From Bretschneidera sinensis (Eukaryota; Streptophyta; Magnoliopsida; Brassicales; Akaniaceae), in the NCBI GenBank assembly GCA_023935145.1, contig CM043698.1, forward strand, positions 85,783,001-85,847,000: a stretch of DNA of 64,000 nucleotides. The letters run 5' to 3'. Both the position numbers and the translations under genes were made by a program. The first letter of the stretch is position 1. Each line of letters opens with the position of its first letter. The notes below the pieces were generated by a model that had not been told where the DNA came from, searched no databases, and saw nothing but the letters and a program-made list of their open reading frames with translations. This document shows positions 10,416 through 20,533 of the stretch, piece after piece.

Positions 10416-10427
10416 TGGTATCAGAGC
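10416..10427 (+). promoter_or_regulatory. Primer-binding site, initiator tRNA-Met
   Basis: TGGTATCAGAGC lies two bases after the LTR end. This is the standard copia primer site, matching the 3' end of plant initiator methionine tRNA. Confidence 0.9.
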
Positions 10428-10469
10428 AATGTGCTCTTATTTTAGGCTTAACATCCTAGAGTTGATCCG

Positions 10470-12209
10470 ATGGCAACTATATTTTTAGAAGGAAGAGATC
10501 CTTCTAGTCCTCCTCTTCTCCATGGAACAAATTTCACCCATTGGAAAGCTCAAATGAAGATTTTTATTCAAGCTTATGATTGTTATGCTTGGTATTTCAT
10601 TCTTGAAAATGAAAATGATTTTGGTGTAAATGATTGTAAATTCATTCAACTAAATGCTAAAGTTATGAACATGTTTTATAGTTCTCTTGATCAAAACGAA
10701 GTTGATCAAATTTCCTCATGTAAGACTGCAAAAGAAATTTGGGATTTATTGGAGGTCATACATGGAGGAAATGAACAAGAAAAGAATTTCGAATTGAAAA
10801 ACTTTGTTCATGACTTAGAGCATTTTAAAATTAATGAAAATGAATCAATTTTTGATTCGCAAAATCGTTTTACCATACTTGTTAAAACTTTATCTTTCAT
10901 GGGTAAAATTTATTCTAACCTTGAACTTGTGAGAATATTTCTTAGGTCTTTGTCAAATCAATGGAAAATTATTTTGACAAAGCATTCTACAAGTGAAAGT
11001 TTAGAAGAGCTTGTGGAATCCTTCAAGAAGCATGAAAGCTACTTGGATTACAAAATTGATGGTTCCACCACATCCTTACCTTTTATGGAAATTGAAGATC
11101 TTAATCGTGATGGTGATGAAGAAGAAGAAGATTTCTCGAATAAAGAGATCGAATGCGAGGAAATTGCCAACCTATGTCTTATGGCAATCGTCGACGAAAA
11201 TGAGATATCGACTTCTTCCTCTTCAAAAAATAACATTGCTAGTAGTAGTGACGAATTGATAGAAGTCATAAATGAAATGTATGAAGAATTGAAGAAATTT
11301 GATTCTAGAAATTCAATTCTTATAAAGGAGGTATCATCTCTCTCTAAAGAGATGATAAGTCCTAGAGAAGAAAAAGAAAAATTATCATTTTTACTGTATG
11401 ATTCTTCTCAAGATTTTCTCAAAGATGAAAATGAGAATTTAAAAAATAAAATTTTAGAATTGAATAGCACTATATCTAGACTTATGCTTGGAAAAGAAAA
11501 GCTTGATGAAGTGCTTTCTTCTCAAAGATTAAGTGGAGGAAAATCTGGTGTAGGATACTCTCCCTTGGGAAAGCAAAAATCAAAAGAGAGCTTATTCATG
11601 AAAGCCACATGTGTGAATGAAGCCTCAACTTCAAAAAACCCTAGCAAGATTAAAAGCACTCCCTCATTAAATGCTAGAAATTCTAGGAATACAAATGTTC
11701 ATACAAAAATGAAGAATCCTAGAAATACACATGCTTATATGTATGCACACTCTAGAAATGCTTATACACATCCTAGAAATAACCAACATATTCTTTCTAG
11801 GAACAATATGTATAATCAACATATGCACTCTGCTCATGCTCATCCTAGGAATTACCATCATGGTTATCCTAGAAATAATTTGCATACACATAATAATGCT
11901 AGCACTTATCCTAGAATGCATCATCATACATTTTCTGGAAATGACATGCATTTTCATATTCCTCACCATAGAAACATGTATCCTAGGAACTATTATCCTA
12001 AGGATTATAGGCATGCATATCTAAGATATCCTAGAAATTTCAAGAACTACCATCCTAAGATTGTGCATCACCAATATGTCCATAGATCACTATATACTAT
12101 TAAGAAAGTATGGGTTCCAAAAGGAATCGTGTTTTCTAGGACTAACCCCAAAGGACCAAAGAAATTTTGGGTACCTAAAAGTGCTATCGTATATCCTTGT
12201 GTGATGTAG
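10470..12209 (+). CDS. SIRE gag polyprotein, intact
   Basis: 579 codons, capsid protein of the SIRE element. Residues 1-200 are a copia-type gag fold (LLHGTNFTHWKAQM, AKEIWDLLEVIHGG, RIFLRSLSNQWK). Around 225-250 there is an acidic stretch, and around 265-350 a glutamate/lysine/leucine-rich predicted coiled coil. From about 395 to 530 there is a His/Asn/Arg/Tyr-rich segment with many PRN repeats. The end has KKVWVPKG and KKFWVPKS motifs typical of SIRE-type gag. No CCHC zinc knuckle is present, although copy 2 has one. The frame ends in TAG, after which the same frame goes on into protease. The start is the first ATG after the primer site. Residues from about 240 on are nearly the same as copy 2; the first 240 are not. 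Confidence 0.9.
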   Translation: MATIFLEGRDPSSPPLLHGTNFTHWKAQMKIFIQAYDCYAWYFILENENDFGVNDCKFIQLNAKVMNMFYSSLDQNEVDQISSCKTAKEIWDLLEVIHGGNEQEKNFELKNFVHDLEHFKINENESIFDSQNRFTILVKTLSFMGKIYSNLELVRIFLRSLSNQWKIILTKHSTSESLEELVESFKKHESYLDYKIDGSTTSLPFMEIEDLNRDGDEEEEDFSNKEIECEEIANLCLMAIVDENEISTSSSSKNNIASSSDELIEVINEMYEELKKFDSRNSILIKEVSSLSKEMISPREEKEKLSFLLYDSSQDFLKDENENLKNKILELNSTISRLMLGKEKLDEVLSSQRLSGGKSGVGYSPLGKQKSKESLFMKATCVNEASTSKNPSKIKSTPSLNARNSRNTNVHTKMKNPRNTHAYMYAHSRNAYTHPRNNQHILSRNNMYNQHMHSAHAHPRNYHHGYPRNNLHTHNNASTYPRMHHHTFSGNDMHFHIPHHRNMYPRNYYPKDYRHAYLRYPRNFKNYHPKIVHHQYVHRSLYTIKKVWVPKGIVFSRTNPKGPKKFWVPKSAIVYPCVM

Positions 12210-15200
12210 ATATGTCTTCACACCAATGAGAAAGGTAACTATTGGTACCTTGATAGCGGATGCTCGAAGCACACGACCGGTGATAAAAGTGTATTCAAGG
12301 AGCTAACTCTAAGAGATGGTGGACTTGTGACCATTGGAGACAATACTAAAATAAAGATCATCGGGCATGGAAAAGTCGGTAATGATTTTTCAACCTTAGA
12401 TAATGTATTGCTAGTACAAGGCCTTAAGTCAAATTTACTTAGTATTAGTCAATTATGTGACAAAGGATACAAAGTCACATTTGAGACCTCTCATTGTCTA
12501 GTTATAAACATCAAGAGCAACAAGATCAAATTCATTGGCCATAGACATGAAAATGTCTACATAGTTGATTTGAAATCCTTGCATTCAGAAAATGAAAAAT
12601 GTTTTCCTGCTTTTAGTGAAAATCCATGGTTATGGCATAGAAGGCTTGGTCATGTAAACATGAACTTGCTATAAATTGTTTCAAGAAAAGATTTAGTTAT
12701 TGGACTTCCTAAAATCAATTTTGAAAAAGAAAAAGTATGCAATGAATGTCAAATGGGAAAACAAACTAGGATTTCTTTTAAAGCAAAAAATGTAGTCTCA
12801 ACTACTAGACCTTTGGAACTTTTGCATATGGACTTATTTGGTCCAATTAGTACCATTAGTCTAGGTGGCCATCAATATGCTCTTATTATTGTTGATGATT
12901 ATTCAAGATACACCTTTGTTATTTTTATTGCTTACAAGGATGAAGCTTTCAAAGGATTTGAAAAGTTTTGCAAAAAGGTACAAAATGAAAAGGAAGTTTG
13001 TATTTCAAGCATAAGAAGTGATCATGGCAAAAAATTTGAAAATCAAAGCTTTTCAAAATTTTGTGATGAAAATGGAATTAATCACAACTTTTCAGCTCCT
13101 AGAACTCCTCAACAAAATGGAGTTGTTGAGAGGAAAAATAGAGTTCTAGAAGAATTTTCAAGAACTATGCTTTGTGAAAATAGTTTACCAAAATACTTTT
13201 GGGTTGAAGCCATGAATACTTCTTACTATATCTTAAATAGAATTTTGATAAGGCCTCTGCTTGATAAAACTCCATATGAACTATGGAAAGGGAGAAAGCC
13301 CAATATTTCCTATTTTCGTGCTTTTGGTAGTAAATGCTTCATCTTAAATAACAATAAAACTAACTTGGGTAAATTTGATTCTAAGACCGATGAAGGAATA
13401 TTTTTAGGATATTCAACTTCTAGTAAGGCTTATAGAGTTTTCAATAAGAGAACTCTAGTGGTAGAAGAATCTGTACATGTAACTATTGATGAAACTAACC
13501 CAATGAGTAGTAGAGAAGTTTCCTTTAAAGATGATGCAGAGTTTATTCCACGAATGGAAACTCCTACTCCCATTGTTGACCCAAAAGAGAGTTCACCTCA
13601 AGCAAATGAAGAGATGAAAACTCCCAATTTGGACCAACCATCCTCAAGTCAACAAGAGGAAAGTCTACCCAAAGATTGGAGGTATGTAAATTATCATCCA
13701 ATTGATCAAGTGATTGGTGATCCTTCACAAGGGGTAAGAACTCGCTCTTTCGTTAGAAATATTTGCAATTTTGTAGCTTATTTGTCTCAAGTGGAACCTA
13801 AGACATTTATAGAAGCTGAAAAAGATAATGATTGGATAATTGCAATGCAGGAAGAGATAAATCAATTTGAGAGAAATAATGTTTGGAAACTAGTTCCAAG
13901 ACCAAAAGATCATTCAATAATTGGAACTAAATGGGTATATAGAAATAAAATGGATGAAAATGGTATAGTAACTAGAAATAAGGCTAGACTAGTTGCTAAG
14001 GGATATAATCAAGAAGAAGGAATAGACTTTGATGAAACTTATGCTCCCGTAGCTAGATTAGAAGCCATTCGAATGTTATTAGCCTTTGCATGCTTTAATA
14101 AATTCAAGCTATTTCAAATGGATGTGAAAAGTACCTTTTTAAATGGCTTTATAGAAAAAGAGTTTATGTTGAGCAACCCCTTGGATTTGAAAATTCTAGT
14201 CTTCCAAATCATGTCTACAAGCTTTCTAAAGCTCTATATGGGTTGAAGCAAGCTCCAAGAGCATGGTATGAAAGACTAAGTAAATTTTTGATTGACAATG
14301 ATTTTATAAGAGGTAGAATAGACACAACTCTCTTCACAAAAACTCACAAAAATGACACTTTGATAGTTAAAATATATGTTGATGATATTATATTTGGTGC
14401 TACGAATGAATCTATGTGTCAAGAGTTTGCAAAGTGCATGCAAGGTGAATTTGAAATGAGCATGACGAGAGAACTTACCTACTTCCTTGGACTTAAAATC
14501 AAGCAACTTGAAGGAGGCATCTTCATTAATCAATAGAAGTACATTAAGGACCTACTAAAGAGGTTCGGGATGGAAAGCTCAAAGCCACTTAGAACACCTA
14601 TGAGCACAACTACTAAGCTTGATCTTGATGAAGGAGGTAAAACTATAGATTCTAAATATTATAGAAGCATGATAGGTACTTTACTTTATTTGACTGCAAG
14701 TAGACCTGATATAATGTTCAGTGTATGCATGTGTGCTAGATTTCAGTCTAATCCTAAGGAATCACATGTAGTTGTAGTAAAAAGAATCCTTAGATATCTA
14801 CAAGGAACCCAAACCATAGGATTATGGTACTCTAGAGATTCATCTTTTGAGCTTGTAGGATATTCAGATGCTGATTTTGCTGGATGTAGGTTAGATAGAA
14901 AAAGCACAAGTGGAACATACCAATTCTTAGGTGCAATGTTAACCTCCTGGTTTTCTAAGAAACAAAATTCCGTTGCACTATCAACCGCTGAAGCGGAATA
15001 TGTAGCAGCTGGAAGTTGTTGTGCCCAAGTGATATGGATGAAACAATAACTAGAAGACTATGGCATGAACCTAAAAGGCATCCCGATATTTTGTGATAAT
15101 ACTAGTGCTATCAACCTAACCAAGAACCCTATTCAGCACTCTAGAACAAAGCACATAGAAATTAGACATCATTTCTTAAGGGACCATGCTCAAAAAGGTG

Positions 15201-15322
15201 ATATAAGACTAGAATTCATACCTTCAGAAGATCAAATAGCTGACATTCTTACAAAACCCCTAAGTGAAGCTAGTTTTTGTAAGATTAGAATGTTAATGGG
15301 ATTGCTAGATTATAATATTTGA
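12210..15322 (+). pseudogene. SIRE copy 1 pol (PR-INT-RT-RNase H), broken
   Basis: In frame with gag after the TAG at 12207-12209. Protease WYLDSGCSKHTTG is intact. The pre-integrase region ([20 protein letters not shown]) is interrupted by a stop at 12672-12674. The integrase core has [18 protein letters not shown] and [10 protein letters not shown], so the D, D, E residues are present. RT begins near 13800, and a one-base loss near 14160 shifts the frame. RT continues at 14243 with IYVDDIIFG intact. Stops at 14534-14536 and 15047-15049 follow. RNase H has YSDADFAG and STAEAEY, and the C-terminus is LEFIPSEDQIADILTKPL. So the catalytic motifs are present, but four breaks prevent one polyprotein. 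Compared with copy 2 the breaks are independent, except the shared gag-pol TAG. Confidence 0.9.
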
Positions 15323-15877
15323 TTGATAATTGAAAATTATATTTCGGTGCATATATGCAGGGGAAGTAATTTTTTTTCAAGTAATTATAGATATTTCCAA
15401 TTTGAACATCTTTTTGAGTAGTTGATGAGCTCTTTGTCTTGATTATTCAATCAATCAACTACCAATAAGGCTTGTTAAGTTTTATCCAATTTTATTTCTT
15501 TAAAAATAATTACTTTAGACTTTTTGAAAGGGGGAGAAAATCTGATTTATTGGTAAAAGAGAAAACCTATTGGTAAATCAAGCAATGAGTTCAAACTCTT
15601 GTCCTTTATTGATTAAGTGTAAGATACTCTAAGCATTGAGGTTATTTTAAAGATTTATAATGCTTGAAAATTGTTTTATATTTCTTGATATCTTGTACAA
15701 TGATTCTTTTCTCAAAACGTTTCATCAAAATATTTTCAATAGCATATTTTGAGGGGGAGTCCTTCTTTGAAATCCACCATTTTTTATTATGACAAAAAAG
15801 GGGAGAAAAATAAGAATATTAGAGATCTTGTTAGACCTTATTCTTAAGATTTTTGTCACCATCAAAAAGGGAGAGAT
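15323..15877 (+). other. SIRE copy 1, 3' non-coding region and polypurine tract
   Basis: No coding frame of note. It contains several purine-rich runs (GAAAGGGGGAGAAAA near 15527, GAGGGGGAG near 15750, AAAAAAGGGGAGAAAAA near 15785) and, directly before the 3' LTR, AAAAAGGGAGAGAT (15864-15877). The last is placed where the plus-strand primer must lie. Confidence 0.75.
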
Positions 15878-17392
15878 TGTTGACCCTGAATGATTTTGAT
15901 AGTGACAAAAATCTTAATTAAGCACTAATGAATATTACTTAAGTAAAACACATTGTTAATAGTGCTTATACATTAAAGGAGATCAAGATTGTAGAAATTG
16001 GTGCATCAAAGTTGATGATCTCAAAAGTCAATAAGCTCTCCAAAAGATCAAATTCAAGGAGAATAATTGAAATGCAACTTCAAAGACAATAGAGATAAAT
16101 TATAGGTTTGAATCCTAAAATACTCTTTGTAAGCATTTCAATTGTTAGGAGCTAATTATATTTGCATTGCATTTTATTATATAGTCTTAATTAATTGAAG
16201 ATATAAAATCTCCAAGTGATTTTATTAAATGTAAATAAATTCTTTGGGCTCAATACTTAACATTCTCTAATTAAACTTAAGAAGAATTTATGTTGATATA
16301 GAAAATTACTTGAGCATTTGTAATATATCATTCTTCATATATCTTGCACACACATTATGCTTAAATTTGTAATATGTTTTGTCATCATAAAAAATGCTTT
16401 AATCAAGAAATTGATTAGATTAATTTTGATAATAACAAAACACTTTTGAAGTGTTTAACTCGTGTGTTTAATGTGCAAGAAAGTTTGATTCAATTAGGAG
16501 ATTTTTTGGAACTCAAAAATCCAAAAAGAATAAAGAGATATGAAGAAAATTGATGCTGAAAACACTGTTCATTCAGAAAACACTGTTTATACTGGTAACA
16601 CTGTAGCAGCAAAAATGTGATTTTTAAAGAGGATCTAGTCGACTGGTATCACGACCCAGTCGACTAGAAGTTCTAAAATATGACCGTTGGGACTCGAAAT
16701 CTGAGATTTTAAAGGCACAATCAATTCAAATTAAAGTCTAACGGCCATATTAATTGATGGCTATATAAACCCACTCAATTAAGCATTCAACAAGAAGTAG
16801 AAGACATTCAAAAAGAGAAGAACACACACAATCAAGTCATTCAATCTTTGAAACTCAAAAGGCTTTGAAATACTCATGTTGAGCCATTCTTCAAGATTTA
16901 CTTTGAAAGAGAGACATTATTCAGTTGTATAAGCTTTCATTTGCTGTCTCTCTACCATTTACGTTACAGCATTTATTATAAAGGGATTACTTCCGAGAGG
17001 AAGGGGATTTCTTCCAATAGGAAGGGTATTACTTTTGAAAGGAAGAGGATTACTTCTGAAAGGAAGGAGATTACTTCCGAGAGGAAGGGGATAGCTTCTG
17101 AGAGGAAGGGATTGTAAGGTTTGTACAACACCGGTGAAGTTGTACGACTAAGTTTCTTAGTGGATTACTTCAAGGAGGTTCTTTGAAGAGAGTGGACGTA
17201 GGGTCGGAACGAATCCGATATTGCCGAACCACTATAATCTGAGTTTGCATCCTCTTCTCTCTAAACTCTTTATTTACAGCACATTACTTGTTTTAATTTG
17301 TTGCTTATTTGTTTTTATAAACTTGTATTAATTCCTCAAAAAGTTTGAAAAACCCAATTCGTTCCCCTCTTGGGTTGAAACCTCGATCTACA
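15878..17392 (+). mobile_element. SIRE copy 1, 3' LTR
   Basis: 1515 bp, same termini as the 5' LTR. TATA box at 16762, palindrome pair at 16635-16667. Six units of the 21-bp array lie at 16984-17109 (CTTCC-type starts 16990, 17011, 17032, 17053, 17074, 17095), one fewer than the 5' LTR and more diverged. Immediately followed by the target duplication CATGC. Confidence 0.95.
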
Positions 17393-20300
17393 CATGCTTA
17401 GGTGGATTGCTTTACGACAATGGTGATTTTTGGAATTCTAGGAGAAGAGGAGTTTACCTTTTAAGGGGAGCGTAAAATACTTTCTCAATGTATTATCTCT
17501 GCTATTTTAGCTAAGAAGCTATTAAAGAAGGGTGTGAGGGTTATTTAGCTTATGTAATCAATTCTAATGAGGAAAATGTGAAGATGGAAGGAATACCTGT
17601 GGTTAAGAACTTCTTAGATGTCTTTCCTAAGGAAGTACCTGGTCTGCCACCCTGTATGGAAGTCGAATTCTCTATTGACCTAGCCGCTGGTTCCACTCCC
17701 ATTTCAATGGCCCCTTATTGAATGGCACTGATGGAATTGAAGGAACTCCAAGTTCAATTACAAGAATGGTTAGATAAGAAATTTGGTCGTCCTAGTATAT
17801 TATCTTGGGGAGCCCCAGTTTTGTTTGTCAAGAAGAAGGACGTTGAGGCTTTGTATTAATTATAGACAATTGAATAAGATTACAATTCGTAACAAGTACC
17901 CCTTGCCAAGGATTGATGATCTATTTGAACAACTTCAAGGAGCAAAAATGTTTTCTAAGATAAACATGAGGTTGAGATACCATCAGTTGTGAATTAAGGA
18001 TTCAGATGTACCAAAAACTGTTTTCAAACACAGTATGGTCATTATGAGTTCTTAATTATACCTTTTGGTTTGACGAATGCCCTCGTAGCTTTTATGGATT
18101 TGATGAATAAAGTATTTAAGCCCTTCTTAGATAAATTTGTTGTAGTCTTCATCGATGGTATCCTAGTGGATTCAAAGAGTGAAAAAGAGCATGCTAGACA
18201 TTTGGAAGCTATATTGGGAACTCTTAGAAAGGAGAAGCTTTATGCCAAGTTTAGTAAGTGTAGGTTTTGGTTAAATGAAGTAGTATTTCTGGGACACATA
18301 GTGTCAGAAGCAGGTATGGAGGTAGACCCCTAAAAGGTCAAAACAGTTTTAGGTTGGGAGAGACTTATGAATGTGATCGAGGTGATGAGTTTCTTGGGAT
18401 TGGAGGGATATTATCAGAGATTCATTAATGACTTTTCTTTAATTGCAATTCCTTTAAATAAGTTGACAAAAAAAGAGAGAAAAATTCATATGGTCAGATG
18501 ATTGTGAAAGGAGTTTCCTACTGCTGAAGGAAAAGTTGACAATAGCACCAGTGTTAATCCTTCCATCAAGTAATGAAGGGTGCGTGGTATATAGTGATGC
18601 ATCACACCAAGGTTTAGGTTATGTTTTAATGCAATATAGGAAGGTCGTGGCTTATGCATCTCAGCAGCTGAAGAATCCTTAGAAGAATTATCTCACCCAT
18701 GATCTAGAGTTAGCAGCAATAGTTTTTGCATTAAAAATTTAGAGACATCACCTCTATGGAGCTAGTTGTAAGATATTCACAGATCACAAGAGCCTTAAGT
18801 ACTTACTCACCTAAAGGGAGTTAAACCTGAGACAAAGACGATGGATGGAGCTAATTAGCGATTACGACTGTACTATAAACTATCATCCTGGGAAGGCTAA
18901 TATGGTGGCAGAAGATTTAAGTCGGAAGTCTAGTAGTAAATTGGCAACTTTGAAAACCTACAATTTCGAACTAGTAGAGAAATTAAGGAGCTTGGAAGCG
19001 AAAGTAGAGGTGAATACCAGTGGGCGACTAATAACTAATATGGTAGTGAAACCACCTATGGTGGATCGTCTCTTGGATGCTTAAAGTAGAGATAAGGCAT
19101 TAATGTCAATAAAGAAGGAAATTTTAGAAGGTAGACGAATAAATTTCTTAGTGAGAGAAGACGACATGCTATTGATGGGAAACCAAACTTGTGTACCTAA
19201 TGATTTGGATTTAAGGAAAGAAATTCTAGAGGAAGCTCATGATATTGTTTATTCTATGCACCTGGGAAGCAACAAGATGTGTAATGTACTAAGACAAAAA
19301 TTTTGGTGGTTAGGACTAAAGAAGGATGTGGTGGAGTATGTGTCTCATTGTCTAGTGTGTTAGCAAGGGAAGACTGAGCATAGACACCCAATGGGATTAT
19401 TACAACCTTTTCCCGTACCAGAGTGGTCATGGGAAAGAGTAAAAATGGACTTTATTTTTAGATTTCCTCATACACAAAGAGGTTTTGATGCTATTTGGGT
19501 TATTGTTGATCGGTTATCAAAGTCAGCACACTTTCTCCCAATTAAGATAACATGGACTCTTGAGAGATTGACAGAGTTATATGTGGCAGAAACTGTGAAA
19601 CTTAACGGAGTACCATTAAGCATTGTATCTGATTATGATACGCAGTTCAGATCTCGGTTCTGGAAGGGATTTCAGCAAGCAATGCGTACCCAACTTCATT
19701 TTAGCACCGCTTTTCATACTCAAACGGATGGCCAATCCGAGAGGACAATTCAAACCTAAGAGGATATGCTACGAGCTTATGTTAAGAGTTTTACAAGTAA
19801 TTGGGATGCATATTTACCCCTCATGGAGTTTGCTTACAACAACAATTTTCACACTAGTATTGGAATGTCGCCCTTTGAGGCGCTGTACGGTAGACGATTT
19901 AGAACTCCGACATGCTGGGAGAAAACAGGTGAGAGGAAGGTTTTTGGCCTAAAAGTAGTGAAGTCGATTACTGAAAAGATCAGGTGTATACGGGAACACC
20001 TAAAAATAGCTCAAAGTAGACAAAAGAGTTGTGTAGATTAGAGAAGAAGACTATTAGAATTCTAAGTGGGTGATCGAGTTCATCTTAAAGTTTCTCCATG
20101 GAAAGGAGTGTTGAGGTTTGGGAGAAAAAGGAAGTTGATCCCTTACTAAATTGGACCTTATGAAATTATCGAAAGGATTGGACCCATGGCATATCGGTTA
20201 ACCTTACCCTCAGAACTTGCCCAGTTGCATGATGTTTTCCATGTATCGGCCTTACGTAAGTACATACCGGATGAATCATATGTTATTCTATCCCAATTCG

Positions 20301-20490
20301 TGGAAGTCCAAAAAAATCTTTTTTATGTAGAGGCACCGGTAAAAATATTAGGCACTAAGGAGTGAGCCTTACGTAACAAAGTCATTCCCTTGGTGAAAGT
20401 ACTTTAGAGGAATAGAGGAGTTGAAGAGGCTACTTGGGAAAGGGAAGCAGATATGAAAAGTTAATACTCCGTCTTGTTCACGAGCTTAGG
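17393..20490 (+). pseudogene. Tekay pol: protease end, RT, RNase H, integrase, chromodomain
   Basis: Continuation of the interrupted Tekay polyprotein. [41 protein letters not shown], and the active-site strand [13 protein letters not shown], in which the second catalytic aspartate has become glycine. RNase H from about 18590: VVYSDASHQGLGYVLMQ, FTDHKSLKYLLT. Integrase zinc region EEAHDIVYSMHLG..HCLVC (19230-19363), core KMDFIFRFP, IVSDYDTQF and TDGQSERTIQT (D, D, E present). A C-terminal region LHDVFHVSALRKYIPD leads to a chromodomain-like tail (LRNKVIPLVKVL, EEATWERE) near 20360-20455. Stops and frame changes occur throughout (for example 17850, 18330, 19082, 19362, 19757). A chromodomain in this position steers integration to heterochromatin in chromoviruses. 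Confidence 0.87.
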
Positions 20491-20533
20491 TTAGTTAAAT
20501 TTGGAGGATGAAATTTTTGTTAGGAGGGAGAAT

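Larger units (their letters stand above)
8875..17392 (+). mobile_element. Ty1/copia SIRE/Maximus element, copy 1, complete
   Basis: A whole element with two LTRs (8875-10413 and 15878-17392), an initiator-Met primer site, gag, pol and a purine-rich 3' tract, flanked by the 5-bp duplication CATGC (8870-8874 and 17393-17397). It lies inside the Tekay protease. By eye the two LTRs differ at about 5 of the first ~180 positions and by one unit in a 21-bp array. Gag is intact; pol has a few breaks. There is no extra open frame between pol and the 3' LTR, unlike copy 2. Confidence 0.95.

Noticed and set aside
11667..12014. Minus-strand open frame of 115 codons rich in Ile/Met/Ser
   Set aside because: Antisense shadow of the His/Asn-rich gag segment; the same shadow appears at 59421-59774 in copy 2. 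Low-complexity coding DNA gives such frames for free.
14155..14250. Programmed frameshift in SIRE pol
   Set aside because: Copy 1 loses a base here, while copy 2 is in frame at this spot and breaks at about 61950 instead. Independent mutations, not a shared signal.
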